The notes under the pieces: model-generated
What the model was told of the DNA's origin: nothing
The model's database searches: none
The model's input: only the letters and a program-made list of their open reading frames with translations
NCBI RefSeq assembly: GCF_000403785.1
Contig: NZ_APHJ01000027.1
Span: forward strand, 1 to 64,000
Reading direction: 5' to 3'
Source of the DNA: Gillisia sp. CAL575
Lineage (GTDB): Bacteria; Bacteroidota; Bacteroidia; Flavobacteriales; Flavobacteriaceae
DNA length: 64,000 nucleotides
Program-made: the position numbers and the translations under genes
Part shown: piece after piece, positions 8,077-17,231 of the stretch
Layout of the letters: each line of letters opens with the position of its first letter
Position numbering within the stretch: the first letter of the stretch is position 1

Positions 8077-10344
8077 TTATGCATTGTTCTGGATCTTAAT
8101 AAGGTTTAATGCAGAACCTCGTTTAAACCACTCTATTTGAGAGTCATTATATGTATGGTTCGCCTTAAAAGTATCCTTACTTCCATCTGCATGCACAACT
8201 TCAATAGTTAAAGGCTTATCTGGCGCAAATTGAGCTAGATCTACCAAGTTGAAAGTATCATCCTCCAGAATAAGATCATAATCTTTTTCATTTGCAAAAG
8301 TGATTCCTAACATACCTTGTTTTTTAAGGTTAGTTTCATGAATTCTAGCAAAAGATTTCACTAATACTACCATCACACCAAGATGTCTAGGCTCCATAGC
8401 TGCGTGCTCTCTAGAAGATCCTTCCCCGTAATTGTGATCTCCAACTACAATTGTTGGAATACCAGCAGCTTTATATTTTCTAGCTACTGCAGGTACACCG
8501 TCGTACTCACCTGTAATCTGGCTTTTCACGAAGTTTGTCTTCTTATTGAAAGCGTTAATAGCACCAATAAGCATGTTATTAGAAATATTGTCTAAATGTC
8601 CTCTAAACCTTAACCATGGCCCTGCCATAGATATATGGTCTGTAGTACATTTTCCAAATGCTTTAATCAGTAATTTTATTCCAGTAAGATTTTTACCATC
8701 CCAAGGCTCAAAAGGTTCAAGTAACTGCAAACGCTCACTATCTTTAGCAACTTTTATCACTACTTCACTTCCATCATCTGATGGCGCAACATATCCAGCC
8801 TCTTCTACATCAAAACCTTTTGGAGGAAGTTCTATTCCAGTTGGTTCATCCAACATCACTTCTTCTCCATCTTCATTAAGTAATTTATCTCTGGTAGGAT
8901 CAAAATCTAGTCTTCCAGAGATTGCTATTGCAGCAACCATTTCCGGAGAACCTACAAATGCATGAGTATTTGGATTCCCATCTGCTCTCTTAGAGAAATT
9001 CCGGTTAAATGAGTGAACTATGGTATTTTTTTCATCTCCTTTTCTATCACTTCTATCCCATTGCCCAATACAAGGTCCACAAGCGTTCGTGAATATAGTA
9101 GCATCTAAATCTTCAAAGATCTGAAGCAATCCATCTCTCTCTGCCGTAAAACGGATAGTTTCTGAACCAGGATTAATACCGAAATCTGATTTCGCTTTTA
9201 TTTTTTTATCTACAGCTTGCTTCGCGATTGAAGCAGCTCTTGTTAAATCTTCATAAGATGAATTTGTACATGAGCCAATTAGACCCCAATCAACTTTTAA
9301 AGGCCAATCATTCTCTTTAGCCTTCTCTCTCATTTCTGAAATAGGAGTAGCAAGATCTGGCGTAAATGGACCATTTAAGTGAGGTCTTAATTCAGTTAAA
9401 TTAATCTCTATAACTTCATCAAAATATTGTTCTGGATTTGCATAAACATCGTCATCTCCAGTTAAATGCTCTCTAATTTCATTTGCTGCTGCTGCAACAT
9501 CTGCTCTATTGGTAGCATTTAAATAACGTTCCATAGAATCGTCATATCCAAAAGTAGAAGTTGTAGCTCCAACCTCTGCACCCATATTACAAATAGTTCC
9601 TTTACCTGTACAAGACATAGATCTAGCACCTTCACCAAAATATTCTATAATCGCTCCAGTACCACCCTTAACCGTTAGAATACCAGCTACTTTCAAAATA
9701 ACATCTTTAGCAGAGGTCCATCCAGAAAGTTTACCAGTTAATTTAACTCCAATTAATTTTGGGAATTTTAGCTCCCAAGCCATACCTGCCATAACATCTA
9801 CAGCATCTGCACCCCCAACTCCAATAGCAACCATTCCTAATCCTCCTGCATTTACAGTATGAGAATCTGTACCAATCATCATTCCACCTGGAAAAGCATA
9901 ATTTTCTAGCACTACTTGGTGTATAATCCCTGCACCAGGCTTCCAAAATCCAATTCCGTATTTATTGGAAACAGATTCTAGAAATTCAAAAACTTCATGA
10001 CTTGATTTGTTAGCGGAAACTAAATCTATAGCTGCTCCCATTTTCGCCTGAATCAAGTGATCACAGTGAACAGTAGTTGGAACTGCAACATTCTTTTTTC
10101 CAGCTTGCATAAACTGAAGTAAAGCCATTTGTGCAGTTGCATCCTGACAAGCAATTCTATCTGGAGCAAAATCTACATAATCTTTACCACGTTTAAATGC
10201 TTGATTAGAATCTGCATCCCATAAATGAGAATAAAGTATTTTTTCTGAAAGTGTTAAAGGCTTTCCAACAACATCTCGTGCTTTATTTACACGATCTGCC
10301 ATTTGACTATAAACCTTTTTGATCATATCTATATCGTATGCCAT
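8077..10344 (-). CDS. acn: aconitate hydratase
   Basis: A 755-residue aconitase of the mitochondrial type, which interconverts citrate and isocitrate in the TCA cycle. The three [4Fe-4S] cysteines are C359 ([11 protein letters not shown]), C422 and C425 ([10 protein letters not shown]). The substrate-binding [13 protein letters not shown] segment lies at about 158-170, and the C-terminal swivel domain starts near 560 with [11 protein letters not shown] at about 650. The length matches the family. No partner TCA gene is adjacent. The upstream sequence has only a weak promoter candidate (TAAATTCG on the minus strand at 10379-10386). Confidence 0.96.
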   Translation of the reverse strand: MAYDIDMIKKVYSQMADRVNKARDVVGKPLTLSEKILYSHLWDADSNQAFKRGKDYVDFAPDRIACQDATAQMALLQFMQAGKKNVAVPTTVHCDHLIQAKMGAAIDLVSANKSSHEVFEFLESVSNKYGIGFWKPGAGIIHQVVLENYAFPGGMMIGTDSHTVNAGGLGMVAIGVGGADAVDVMAGMAWELKFPKLIGVKLTGKLSGWTSAKDVILKVAGILTVKGGTGAIIEYFGEGARSMSCTGKGTICNMGAEVGATTSTFGYDDSMERYLNATNRADVAAAANEIREHLTGDDDVYANPEQYFDEVIEINLTELRPHLNGPFTPDLATPISEMREKAKENDWPLKVDWGLIGSCTNSSYEDLTRAASIAKQAVDKKIKAKSDFGINPGSETIRFTAERDGLLQIFEDLDATIFTNACGPCIGQWDRSDRKGDEKNTIVHSFNRNFSKRADGNPNTHAFVGSPEMVAAIAISGRLDFDPTRDKLLNEDGEEVMLDEPTGIELPPKGFDVEEAGYVAPSDDGSEVVIKVAKDSERLQLLEPFEPWDGKNLTGIKLLIKAFGKCTTDHISMAGPWLRFRGHLDNISNNMLIGAINAFNKKTNFVKSQITGEYDGVPAVARKYKAAGIPTIVVGDHNYGEGSSREHAAMEPRHLGVMVVLVKSFARIHETNLKKQGMLGITFANEKDYDLILEDDTFNLVDLAQFAPDKPLTIEVVHADGSKDTFKANHTYNDSQIEWFKRGSALNLIKIQNNA

Positions 10345-10722
10345 ATTTTATTTGATTTTATGTTCTAAAAAAGTCTTGCGAATTTACGAAATTCAACCGA
10401 ATTTTAAAAATTAGAACTAAAATTGAACAATAATTAAAGTATTTTTAAATAATCAGACCTTATAATATCAATACTTTAATTTGAATCAAATCTGCAGTCC
10501 AATTTTAAGAATATGATAAATTGAAAGGATATTTAGTGCTAGGTAAAGAATAACTATTTCGAATGAAAAATGTAGAGTAGTTAGTAATTCGCCTATATAA
10601 TAATCAATTTTAAACGCAATGATTAAATAGATTCCTTGAAATAATAACATATCTCGACTCCAGTGGGTAGTAACCTACCTATATTATATTCAATTCAAAA
10701 ATGAAGAATTGCAAAATAATTC
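10345..10722. other. 378-base intergenic region, no gene seen
   Basis: AT-rich sequence between the aconitase start and the MoxR stop. I see no coding frame. A small hairpin GGTAG-TAAC-CTACC lies near 10665 but lacks a T-run. The aconitase promoter should lie at the left end. Confidence 0.5.
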
Positions 10723-11676
10723 TTAGAACAAGGATTGAATAATTTGATCTTCTGTGATCCCTTCTGCTTCAGCTTTATAATTTCTTATAATTCTATGTCT
10801 AAGAATTCCAGATGCAACCGCTTGTATGTTTTCTATATCAGGAGAGAATTTTCCATTTAAAATAGCATGCGCTTTGGCAGCTAGCACCAAATTCTGTGAG
10901 GCTCTGGGCCCTGCTCCCCAATCTACATAATTCTTTATAAGTTCTGGGGTAGCTTCTCCATTGGGTCTGCTCTTCCCAACCATTCTAACCGCATATTCAA
11001 TCACGTTATCTGGAACCGGCACTCTTCTAACCAATTTCTGAATTTCTATAATTTCTGAAGCTGAAAACAAAGGATTTACAACTTGCTCTATATTAGAAGT
11101 AGTTGCTTTTACTACATCTACTTCTTCCTGAAAAGATGGGTAATCTAAATTAATAGCAAACATAAATCTATCCAATTGTGCCTCTGGTAAAGGATAAGTT
11201 CCCTCCTGCTCTATTGGATTTTGAGTTGCCAGAACAAAATATGGCAAACTAAGCTTGTAATGATTTCCCGCAACAGTCACAGATCGCTCCTGCATGGCCT
11301 CTAGCAAAGCTGCCTGAGTCTTTGGCGGGGTTCTATTAATCTCATCGGCCAGAATAATATTCGAAAATATTGGGCCTTTTATAAATTTAAAATGCCTGTT
11401 CTCATCTAAAATTTCCGAGCCTAGAATATCACTTGGCATTAGATCTGGGGTAAACTGAATTCTTTTAAAATCCAGTCCCAAAGCTTTTGCAATGGTATTA
11501 ACCATTAAGGTTTTTGCTAAGCCAGGAACACCTATTAATAATGCATGACCTCCGGAAAAAATTGACAAGAGGATTTGATCTATAACTTCCTCTTGACCAA
11601 CAATTACCTTCGCTATTTCCTTTTTAAGAAGTCGATGTTTATCAACTAAATTTTCTACAGCGGTGACATCAGACAT
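10723..11676 (-). CDS. MoxR family AAA+ ATPase
   Basis: A 317-residue AAA+ protein. Walker A is G49-VPGLAKT-56, Walker B is IILADEIN (acidic pair 111-112), and the sensor-1 region reads VLATQNPIEQEGTYPLPEAQLDRF. These are the hallmarks of the MoxR/RavA group, which act as chaperones maturing metalloenzymes or envelope complexes. The gene starts 8 bases after the surA-like stop, so it is co-transcribed with two periplasmic folding factors. No von Willebrand (VWA) partner gene is next to it here, unlike many MoxR loci. Confidence 0.9.
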   Translation of the reverse strand: MSDVTAVENLVDKHRLLKKEIAKVIVGQEEVIDQILLSIFSGGHALLIGVPGLAKTLMVNTIAKALGLDFKRIQFTPDLMPSDILGSEILDENRHFKFIKGPIFSNIILADEINRTPPKTQAALLEAMQERSVTVAGNHYKLSLPYFVLATQNPIEQEGTYPLPEAQLDRFMFAINLDYPSFQEEVDVVKATTSNIEQVVNPLFSASEIIEIQKLVRRVPVPDNVIEYAVRMVGKSRPNGEATPELIKNYVDWGAGPRASQNLVLAAKAHAILNGKFSPDIENIQAVASGILRHRIIRNYKAEAEGITEDQIIQSLF

Positions 11677-11684
11677 TTAGTTTA

Positions 11685-13142
11685 TTATTTCTTTAACCAA
11701 TTACGATCAAAAGTACAATCACGGAATTTACCGTTGATCTTAATATAGGTATTAGCGATTTTTTCATTTTGCCATTCCCCAATTGCCTCAAGTTGTTTAT
11801 CTCTTAATGCCAATTCTTTGATCTTCATATAATCTTGAACAAAATCTGCTTTATGTTCTTTATACCTCTTATTAAGAGTAATAATTTTAAAGAAAATCTT
11901 TCCAGTTCTTTCCTGGTCTTTTAATACCAAGGAAACATCCCCTTCCTTTAAATTTCCCACTTGCTCGTAGAGTTCTGGATCTATTTTAGTAAGTTCAAAT
12001 CTAGTATCACCATTGGTAGGATTTATTAACTTACCGTTATTTGCAGCAGTTTGCTCTTCATCTGAAAATTGTTTAGCTGCAGCTCCAAAGGTGATTTCTT
12101 TGTTTTGAATTTTAACTCTTAAACTATCTATTTCAGCTTTTGCACTTTCAACAGTAGCGTTGGTAACATCTGGTATCAACAAGATATGTCTAATCTCAAG
12201 ATTCTGTCCAATTACCTTTTCAACTTTAATTATATGATAACCAAATTGTGAAGCAAATGGCTCACTAACTTCTCCTTCTTGCAAACTGAAAGCAGTGTCT
12301 TTAAAATCTTTATCCAGACCATCCTTTCTTGTAATCACCATTCTACCTCCATCACTACTAGAACCTGGATCTTGTGAGTAAAGCACAGCTTTAGTTCCAA
12401 AACTTGCTCCATTATCTACAATATCTTCTCTAAATTGATTAAGTCTATCTATTACCTTTTGCTTTTCAGCTTCAGGCACTTCAGGTTTAATTATAATTTG
12501 AGAAATCTCTACTTCATCACCAAAAAATGGACGTTCTTCTGCTGGGATATTATCAAAATAAGATCTTATTTCTTCTGGAGTAATTTCCACTTTTTCAATA
12601 ATGCTTTGTTGCATTCTTTTAGAAAGCTCCTGCTGCTTATTCAACTCAAATAATTCATTTCTAAAATCATCTTCAGAATCTCTTTTATAGAAATTCAAAA
12701 CTTTTTGCATAGAACCAACTTGTCCTACCATTTGTGTGATTTGCTGATCTACGTAATTTCTAACTTCAGCATCAGAAACAAGAATACTGTCCTGTATAGC
12801 GTGGTGAGCATATAATTTATTTTCTAATAAACTACCAGCTAATTGGCAATCTGTAATATCTTCAGTAGAAACACCTTGACTTTTAAGATCTTTATACATA
12901 AGATCTATATCGCTGTCTAAAACTACATAGCCTCCAACAACTGCTGCAATTCCATCTACTTTATATCGCTGAAAATCTGCTGACTCCTCTTTAACTTCAG
13001 CTAACTCTACAGTCGGCTGAATTGCTGTACTGTCGGTTACTATTACTTCTTGCGCTTTAACCGTGCTATTAAACCCAATTAAGAGTGTTCCTATAGCTAT
13101 TCCTTTAATTATATATTTCAAATTGTTTGTTTTCAATCGCAT
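11685..13142 (-). CDS. SurA-like periplasmic peptidyl-prolyl isomerase
   Basis: A 485-residue exported chaperone. A signal peptide ends near AQ30-31. A SurA-N-like helical region spans about 60-200. Two parvulin (PpiC) domains follow: about 210-309, starting EVEISQIIIKP and ending FGYHIIKVEKV, and about 315-415, starting LEIRHILLIP. SurA escorts unfolded outer-membrane proteins. The ATG at 13142 lies 38 bases inside the preceding parvulin-like gene; a TTG at 13121 would shorten the overlap and still leave a signal peptide. Confidence 0.9.
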   Translation of the reverse strand: MRLKTNNLKYIIKGIAIGTLLIGFNSTVKAQEVIVTDSTAIQPTVELAEVKEESADFQRYKVDGIAAVVGGYVVLDSDIDLMYKDLKSQGVSTEDITDCQLAGSLLENKLYAHHAIQDSILVSDAEVRNYVDQQITQMVGQVGSMQKVLNFYKRDSEDDFRNELFELNKQQELSKRMQQSIIEKVEITPEEIRSYFDNIPAEERPFFGDEVEISQIIIKPEVPEAEKQKVIDRLNQFREDIVDNGASFGTKAVLYSQDPGSSSDGGRMVITRKDGLDKDFKDTAFSLQEGEVSEPFASQFGYHIIKVEKVIGQNLEIRHILLIPDVTNATVESAKAEIDSLRVKIQNKEITFGAAAKQFSDEEQTAANNGKLINPTNGDTRFELTKIDPELYEQVGNLKEGDVSLVLKDQERTGKIFFKIITLNKRYKEHKADFVQDYMKIKELALRDKQLEAIGEWQNEKIANTYIKINGKFRDCTFDRNWLKK

Positions 13143-13965
13143 CTCTTGTTATATCTTTTTCTAATTCTTTTACCAAATTGGCTTTTCGCTTATTAAGCAG
13201 GATCTGTTTTATTGTGGAAACCGCATATTCCAGCGGGGCTTGATCGTTCCTTAGTAACACGTCGTTTACATACACCAAATATACCTCTAATGAATCTTCA
13301 AGCTGAAGAAAATTTGACTTTTTTAAAAGTTGAGATTTATTTCCGTCATTTAAAGGAATAATTCTATTATAAACCGATTTTGTACCTACCCATACTGAAT
13401 CATTAAAGGAGTAGGATTTAAACTGAAGTGAAATTTTATCAAGATCAGATTTATCTGCTTCGTTAAACCTAATGAACTTTCTTTTTACATCATCAAAATC
13501 CAGATTGTTAGGAAGATTAATAAATCTTAATTTCACTAGATCTTCATTGAGTCTAAAATTCTCCAGATGCTCATTGTAATATTCTTCAATTTCATTCTGA
13601 TTGAAAGTGGTATCCAATCTTTTTGCAACCATAGCATCTGCATAGGCTTTACTATAAAGTTCGTTTTTATAGTTACTTACCAATTCATCAAATTCCTTTT
13701 GCTGCGCAGTACTTAAATTAAATTTTGCTTTATCTATTAATAATTGCTGGGTAGCCCATCTTTTAATAAAATCATTAACCATCAATGTACTGTCTTCACC
13801 TGAAACACCTTCCCCAACTAGAGACTGTATTTCATCTACATATAAATAGTTTTCATTAACCCGCGCAACCACTTCCCGCTCTTCTGCCGTTTGAAAATAA
13901 TTACAACTTTGCAATAGGATTAGACAACCAAGGGATACTATAAATTTCGAAATATGATTCTCCAT
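13105..13965 (-). CDS. parvulin/SurA-N-like lipoprotein
   Basis: A 286-residue lipoprotein with the lipobox LLQSC at about residue 21. The body is helical, with a SurA-N-like pattern (VARVNENYLYVDEIQ, then KRWATQQLLIDKAK) and a terminal RKANLVKELEKDI helix. A clear parvulin catalytic core is not visible, so it is probably a non-catalytic paralogue of the next gene. The overlap with the surA-like gene and the shared strand make a joint role in outer-membrane protein folding likely; this is inference. Confidence 0.72.
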   Translation of the reverse strand: MENHISKFIVSLGCLILLQSCNYFQTAEEREVVARVNENYLYVDEIQSLVGEGVSGEDSTLMVNDFIKRWATQQLLIDKAKFNLSTAQQKEFDELVSNYKNELYSKAYADAMVAKRLDTTFNQNEIEEYYNEHLENFRLNEDLVKLRFINLPNNLDFDDVKRKFIRFNEADKSDLDKISLQFKSYSFNDSVWVGTKSVYNRIIPLNDGNKSQLLKKSNFLQLEDSLEVYLVYVNDVLLRNDQAPLEYAVSTIKQILLNKRKANLVKELEKDITRDAIENKQFEIYN

Positions 13966-14594
13966 TGTTGGCAGATAACTTTAATAGTAAAATGCATTTT
14001 TAATTAAAGCAGAATGACCTGAGTATTATAAAAATACAGCCACAAAAATAATAATTCCTTAAGCTTATACAAGCTATAATGACTAAACGATTCAAAATAC
14101 GAGAAATTATGCCCTTCAAAACTATTTTATCTGAAGTATTTTAGGAACCTAACCAAAATGATACCAAGATGAAATATTCAAAAGAAATTATCATCGATTT
14201 ACTTAGGAGAGAAGTAATTGCTAAAATGCAAGATCTTGATAATTTTTAGCATTGCCATTTAAGTTTTATAACTTATAAACATATTAGTGGAAATCCAAGT
14301 TATTAAGATTCATGTACTATAGAAATGTTAGAAACTATACAAAGAAATAACGTCCCAATTAAACTCTTTGTAACATATAATGCCAAAGGAGTCTTTAACA
14401 AACAGAAGAATTATTTTGAAGAAAATGGAAACAATTCGACCAAATGAATATAAGATAATGAGTTTGAATTATCGGGTTTCATAAAAATAATTGCATTTTT
14501 GACGCCAAGGTCTTTCAAAAACTAATTTATAAATACTTGAAACATTTTAAAGCTTTGCCGAAAATGCTGAAAGCGCCCTAAATCATTAAAACTA
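13966..14594. other. 629-base intergenic region with short ORF fragments
   Basis: No full gene is seen. Two short plus-strand frames stand out: 14169-14249 (26 residues, starting MKYSKEIIIDLL) and 14325-14447 (40 residues, with the segment PIKLFVTYNAKG). Neither is recognisable, and stops separate them in all frames. The stretch interrupts an otherwise continuous minus-strand block of guaB and folding genes, so it may be a decayed gene. Confidence 0.4.
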
Positions 14595-14831
14595 ATGGAG
14601 AGACAAATTAAACTTATCTGGGATTTTAGAGGTCCCGAAGCTTTACCAATAGCCAAACATCATGAGATCCACTTAAAGGATTTTATAAAAGCTGAAAAAA
14701 TAACAGAGAGAGACCTAACAGGTTTTGAAGAAATAAGTGAATTACACGCGATTGCTTTTTGGGTAGTGCCAGAATCTGAAATCAAAAAATACCGGGATGT
14801 ATTAAAACCCAATAGAGCAACGGTTTATTAA
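14595..14831 (+). CDS. small conserved-looking hypothetical protein
   Basis: A 78-residue soluble protein that I cannot name. It begins MERQIKLIWDFRGPEA and continues with a His-rich patch AKHHEIHLKDF and an IAFWVVPESEIKKYRDVLKP segment, which reads as a compact alpha/beta fold. No signal or membrane segment is present. It resembles uncharacterised small proteins in other Bacteroidota from memory, but I cannot confirm that. It is 71 bases before the Skp-like gene, which has its own promoter candidate. Confidence 0.6.
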   Translation: MERQIKLIWDFRGPEALPIAKHHEIHLKDFIKAEKITERDLTGFEEISELHAIAFWVVPESEIKKYRDVLKPNRATVY

Positions 14832-14878
14832 ATATGATCTTTTTAGCATTAAACATATAATTATTTAATTGTCTCTAC

Positions 14879-14886
14879 TATATTTG
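14879..14886 (+). promoter_or_regulatory. -7 promoter element of the Skp-like gene
   Basis: TATATTTG matches TAnnTTTG and ends 16 bases before the ATG at 14903. No TTG is found at the usual -33 distance. Confidence 0.45.
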
Positions 14887-14902
14887 AAAAAATTAAAATA
14901 TC

Positions 14903-15415
14903 ATGAAAAACATTTTACTGGCGTTAGCCATTTTTATTACGAGCATTAGCATACAAGCGCAAACTAAAATTGGGACTATAGATGCAGAATATATTCTTGC
15001 ACAAATGCCCGAAATTGCATCTGTTGAAGAAGGCTTAAAGACTTATAACGCTAAACTTCAAGAAGACATGAAGGCTAATATTGCGAAATACGAAGAATTA
15101 GTAGCTAGCTATCAAGCTAATAAAACCACGTTTACAGAAGAAGAAAAGTCTACTAAAGAATCTGAGATCATTTCTATTGAAAACGATATTAAAAATTTCA
15201 GACAAAAAGCCTCTGTTCTTATACAAGTAAGACGTAACGAATTAACCCAACCACTTTATTTAAAAATTGACACAGCAATGAAAGTTATTATTGCTGAAGA
15301 AAAATATACCCAAGTATTTAATGCTAGTTTTAATGGTTTGGCATTTTCAGACGAAAAGTATGATATTACAGATGCTGTGATGAAAAATTTAGGGATAGAA
15401 ATCACTAAAGAATAA
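14903..15415 (+). CDS. OmpH/Skp-family periplasmic chaperone
   Basis: A 170-residue exported protein. The signal peptide ends at SIQAQ (about residue 20). The first beta strand, KIGTIDAEYILAQMP, is typical of the OmpH family, and residues 40-120 form a long charged coiled coil rich in K, E and Q. Skp holds outer-membrane proteins in the periplasm. Its position near two SurA-like genes suggests a loose cluster for envelope biogenesis. An intrinsic terminator follows directly. Confidence 0.88.
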   Translation: MKNILLALAIFITSISIQAQTKIGTIDAEYILAQMPEIASVEEGLKTYNAKLQEDMKANIAKYEELVASYQANKTTFTEEEKSTKESEIISIENDIKNFRQKASVLIQVRRNELTQPLYLKIDTAMKVIIAEEKYTQVFNASFNGLAFSDEKYDITDAVMKNLGIEITKE

Positions 15416-15431
15416 GTTGAATTATATTCAT

Positions 15432-15470
15432 AAAAAAAGCTGCTTCAAATGAAATGAGGCAGCTTTTTTT
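15432..15470 (+). terminator. intrinsic terminator, probably bidirectional
   Basis: The stem AAAAAAAGCTGC/GCAGCTTTTTTT encloses a 15-base loop and has A and T runs on both sides. It lies 17 bases past the Skp-like stop and 73 bases past the guaB stop on the other strand. Confidence 0.85.
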
Positions 15471-15542
15471 ATGTTTAAATATTTTAAGAATGAAGCATAA
15501 TAAACCAAATTGAAAATTACACTTAGTTCAATACAACAACTT

Positions 15543-17015
15543 CTATCTACTATAATTCGGAGATTCGTTAGTGATCGCAACATCGTGAGGATGACTTTCA
15601 TTAATTCCGGAAGAAGTGATTTTCACAAATTTCCCAGTCTCTTTTAAAGTTTCAATATCTTTAGCTCCGCAATAACCCATTCCAGCTCTAAGGCCTCCAA
15701 CAAATTGATGGATACTTTCCTCTAACTCTCCTTTATAAGGAACACGCCCAACAATTCCTTCTGGAACTAGTTTTTTAATATCATCTTCAACATCTTGGAA
15801 ATATCTGTCTTTAGAACCTTGTTTCATAGCCTCTACAGATCCCATTCCGCGATAAGATTTGAACTTTCTACCTTCATAAATAATAGTTTCTCCTGGAGAT
15901 TCCTTAGTTCCGGCAAGCAAAGATCCTAGCATTACACAATCTGCTCCAGCTGCAATTGCTTTAGGAATATCTCCTGTATAGCGAATTCCACCATCTGCAA
16001 TGACAGGTATTCCGGTTCCTTTTAAAGCAGCTGCAACTTCCAATACTGCAGAGAATTGAGGGAATCCTACTCCCGCAACAACTCTAGTAGTACAAATAGA
16101 TCCTGGTCCTATCCCAACTTTTACAGCATCGGCACCAGCATCTACTAAATACTTAGCAGCTTCAGCTGTAGCAATATTTCCCACCACTACTTCTAATTCT
16201 GGAAATTTAGCTTTGATATTTTTTAGTACTTCTACAACTCCTTTAGTATGACCGTGGGCAGTATCTATTATAATTGCATCTACCCCAGCTTTTACTAATG
16301 CGCTAGCGCGTTCTACAGAATCTGCAGTAACACCAATAGCTGCTGCAACACGAAGTCTTCCGTAGCTATCTTTATTTGCATTTGGCTTTAAAGTAAGTTT
16401 TGTAATATCTCGAAAAGTAATAAGTCCAATCAATATATCCTGATCGTTTACAACTGGTAACTTTTCAATTTTATTTTTCTGCAAGATCACCTCAGCTTCT
16501 TCCAAAGAAGTTCCTTCAGAAACAGTTACCAAATTTTCTGAAGTCATTACTTCAGAAATAGGCCTATTATTATTTTTTTCGAATCTTAAATCTCTATTCG
16601 TTACAATTCCAAGTAATTTACCAGCTTCATCAACAATAGGAATTCCCCCAATACTGTGCTCCTTCATATTATTCTTAGCATCCTGAACTTTAGCCGAGAG
16701 AGGCAAAGTAACTGGGTCTATGATCATCCCACTTTCCGCACGTTTTACTTTTCGAACCTTCAAAGCCTGCTCGTCTATACTCATATTCTTATGCAACACT
16801 CCAATACCACCTTCTCGAGCCATAGCAATAGCCATTTTGCTCTCAGTAACCGTATCCATAGCAGCGGATATTATTGGTACATTAATAGTAATATTTTTTG
16901 TGAATTTTGTGCGAATACTTACGTCGCGAGGGAGAACTTCTGAATATGCAGGAACTAATAATACGTCATCGTATGTAAGTCCTTCTCCTACTATTTTGGA
17001 ATCGTGTGCAGTCAT
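15543..17015 (-). CDS. guaB: IMP dehydrogenase
   Basis: A 490-residue enzyme that oxidises IMP to XMP with NAD, the first committed step of GMP synthesis. The TIM barrel is interrupted by two CBS domains at about residues 97-213. The catalytic loop is GPGSIC308TTR, and the flap YRGMGS lies near 410. I chose the ATG at 17015: the in-frame TTG at 17042 falls inside the -7 element, and 490 residues is the usual length. Confidence 0.97.
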   Translation of the reverse strand: MTAHDSKIVGEGLTYDDVLLVPAYSEVLPRDVSIRTKFTKNITINVPIISAAMDTVTESKMAIAMAREGGIGVLHKNMSIDEQALKVRKVKRAESGMIIDPVTLPLSAKVQDAKNNMKEHSIGGIPIVDEAGKLLGIVTNRDLRFEKNNNRPISEVMTSENLVTVSEGTSLEEAEVILQKNKIEKLPVVNDQDILIGLITFRDITKLTLKPNANKDSYGRLRVAAAIGVTADSVERASALVKAGVDAIIIDTAHGHTKGVVEVLKNIKAKFPELEVVVGNIATAEAAKYLVDAGADAVKVGIGPGSICTTRVVAGVGFPQFSAVLEVAAALKGTGIPVIADGGIRYTGDIPKAIAAGADCVMLGSLLAGTKESPGETIIYEGRKFKSYRGMGSVEAMKQGSKDRYFQDVEDDIKKLVPEGIVGRVPYKGELEESIHQFVGGLRAGMGYCGAKDIETLKETGKFVKITSSGINESHPHDVAITNESPNYSR

Positions 17016-17039
17016 GGCAATTAAAGATTTAATTGCGTG

Positions 17040-17047
17040 CAAATATA
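17040..17047 (-). promoter_or_regulatory. -7 promoter element of guaB
   Basis: The minus strand reads TATATTTG, a perfect TAnnTTTG. It leaves a leader of about 19 bases before the ATG at 17015. No -33 TTG is clear. Confidence 0.5.
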
Positions 17048-17117
17048 GGGTTTAAATCTTAGAAAAGCAGAATCTTTATAGTTAAGTAATTATAATCCAG
17101 AATCTATAAGCTCAGAA

Positions 17118-17195
17118 CTATTTAGCTAAATTGTCCGCCCTTAGCAGATCTCTATCGCTTTGCTTTGCTGAGCCTGATAAGGCTAGCCTAAATAG
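17118..17195. other. structured palindromic element between guaB and the receptor operon
   Basis: The ends CTATTTAG (17118-17125) and CTAAATAG (17188-17195) are complementary. Inside, CTTAGCA and TGCTGAG can pair, and GGCTAGCC is itself a palindrome. It lies just past the TonB receptor stop on the minus strand and is richer in GC than its surroundings. It may be the operon's terminator, a repeat element or a small structured RNA; no T-run follows, so the role is open. Confidence 0.35.
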
Positions 17196-17231
17196 ATGTT
17201 AATTATTATAATTATTAAGCTTTAGCCCGAA

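Noticed and set aside
8546-8965. A 139-residue plus-strand frame opposite aconitase
   Set aside because: It is a mirror frame of a highly conserved gene and has no recognisable domain.
10660-10680. Hairpin GGTAG-TAAC-CTACC as terminator of the MoxR gene
   Set aside because: The stem is only five bases with no T-run.
17016-17042. TTG start for guaB at 17042
   Set aside because: The codon is part of a perfect -7 promoter element on the minus strand, and the ATG at 17015 gives the usual 490 residues.
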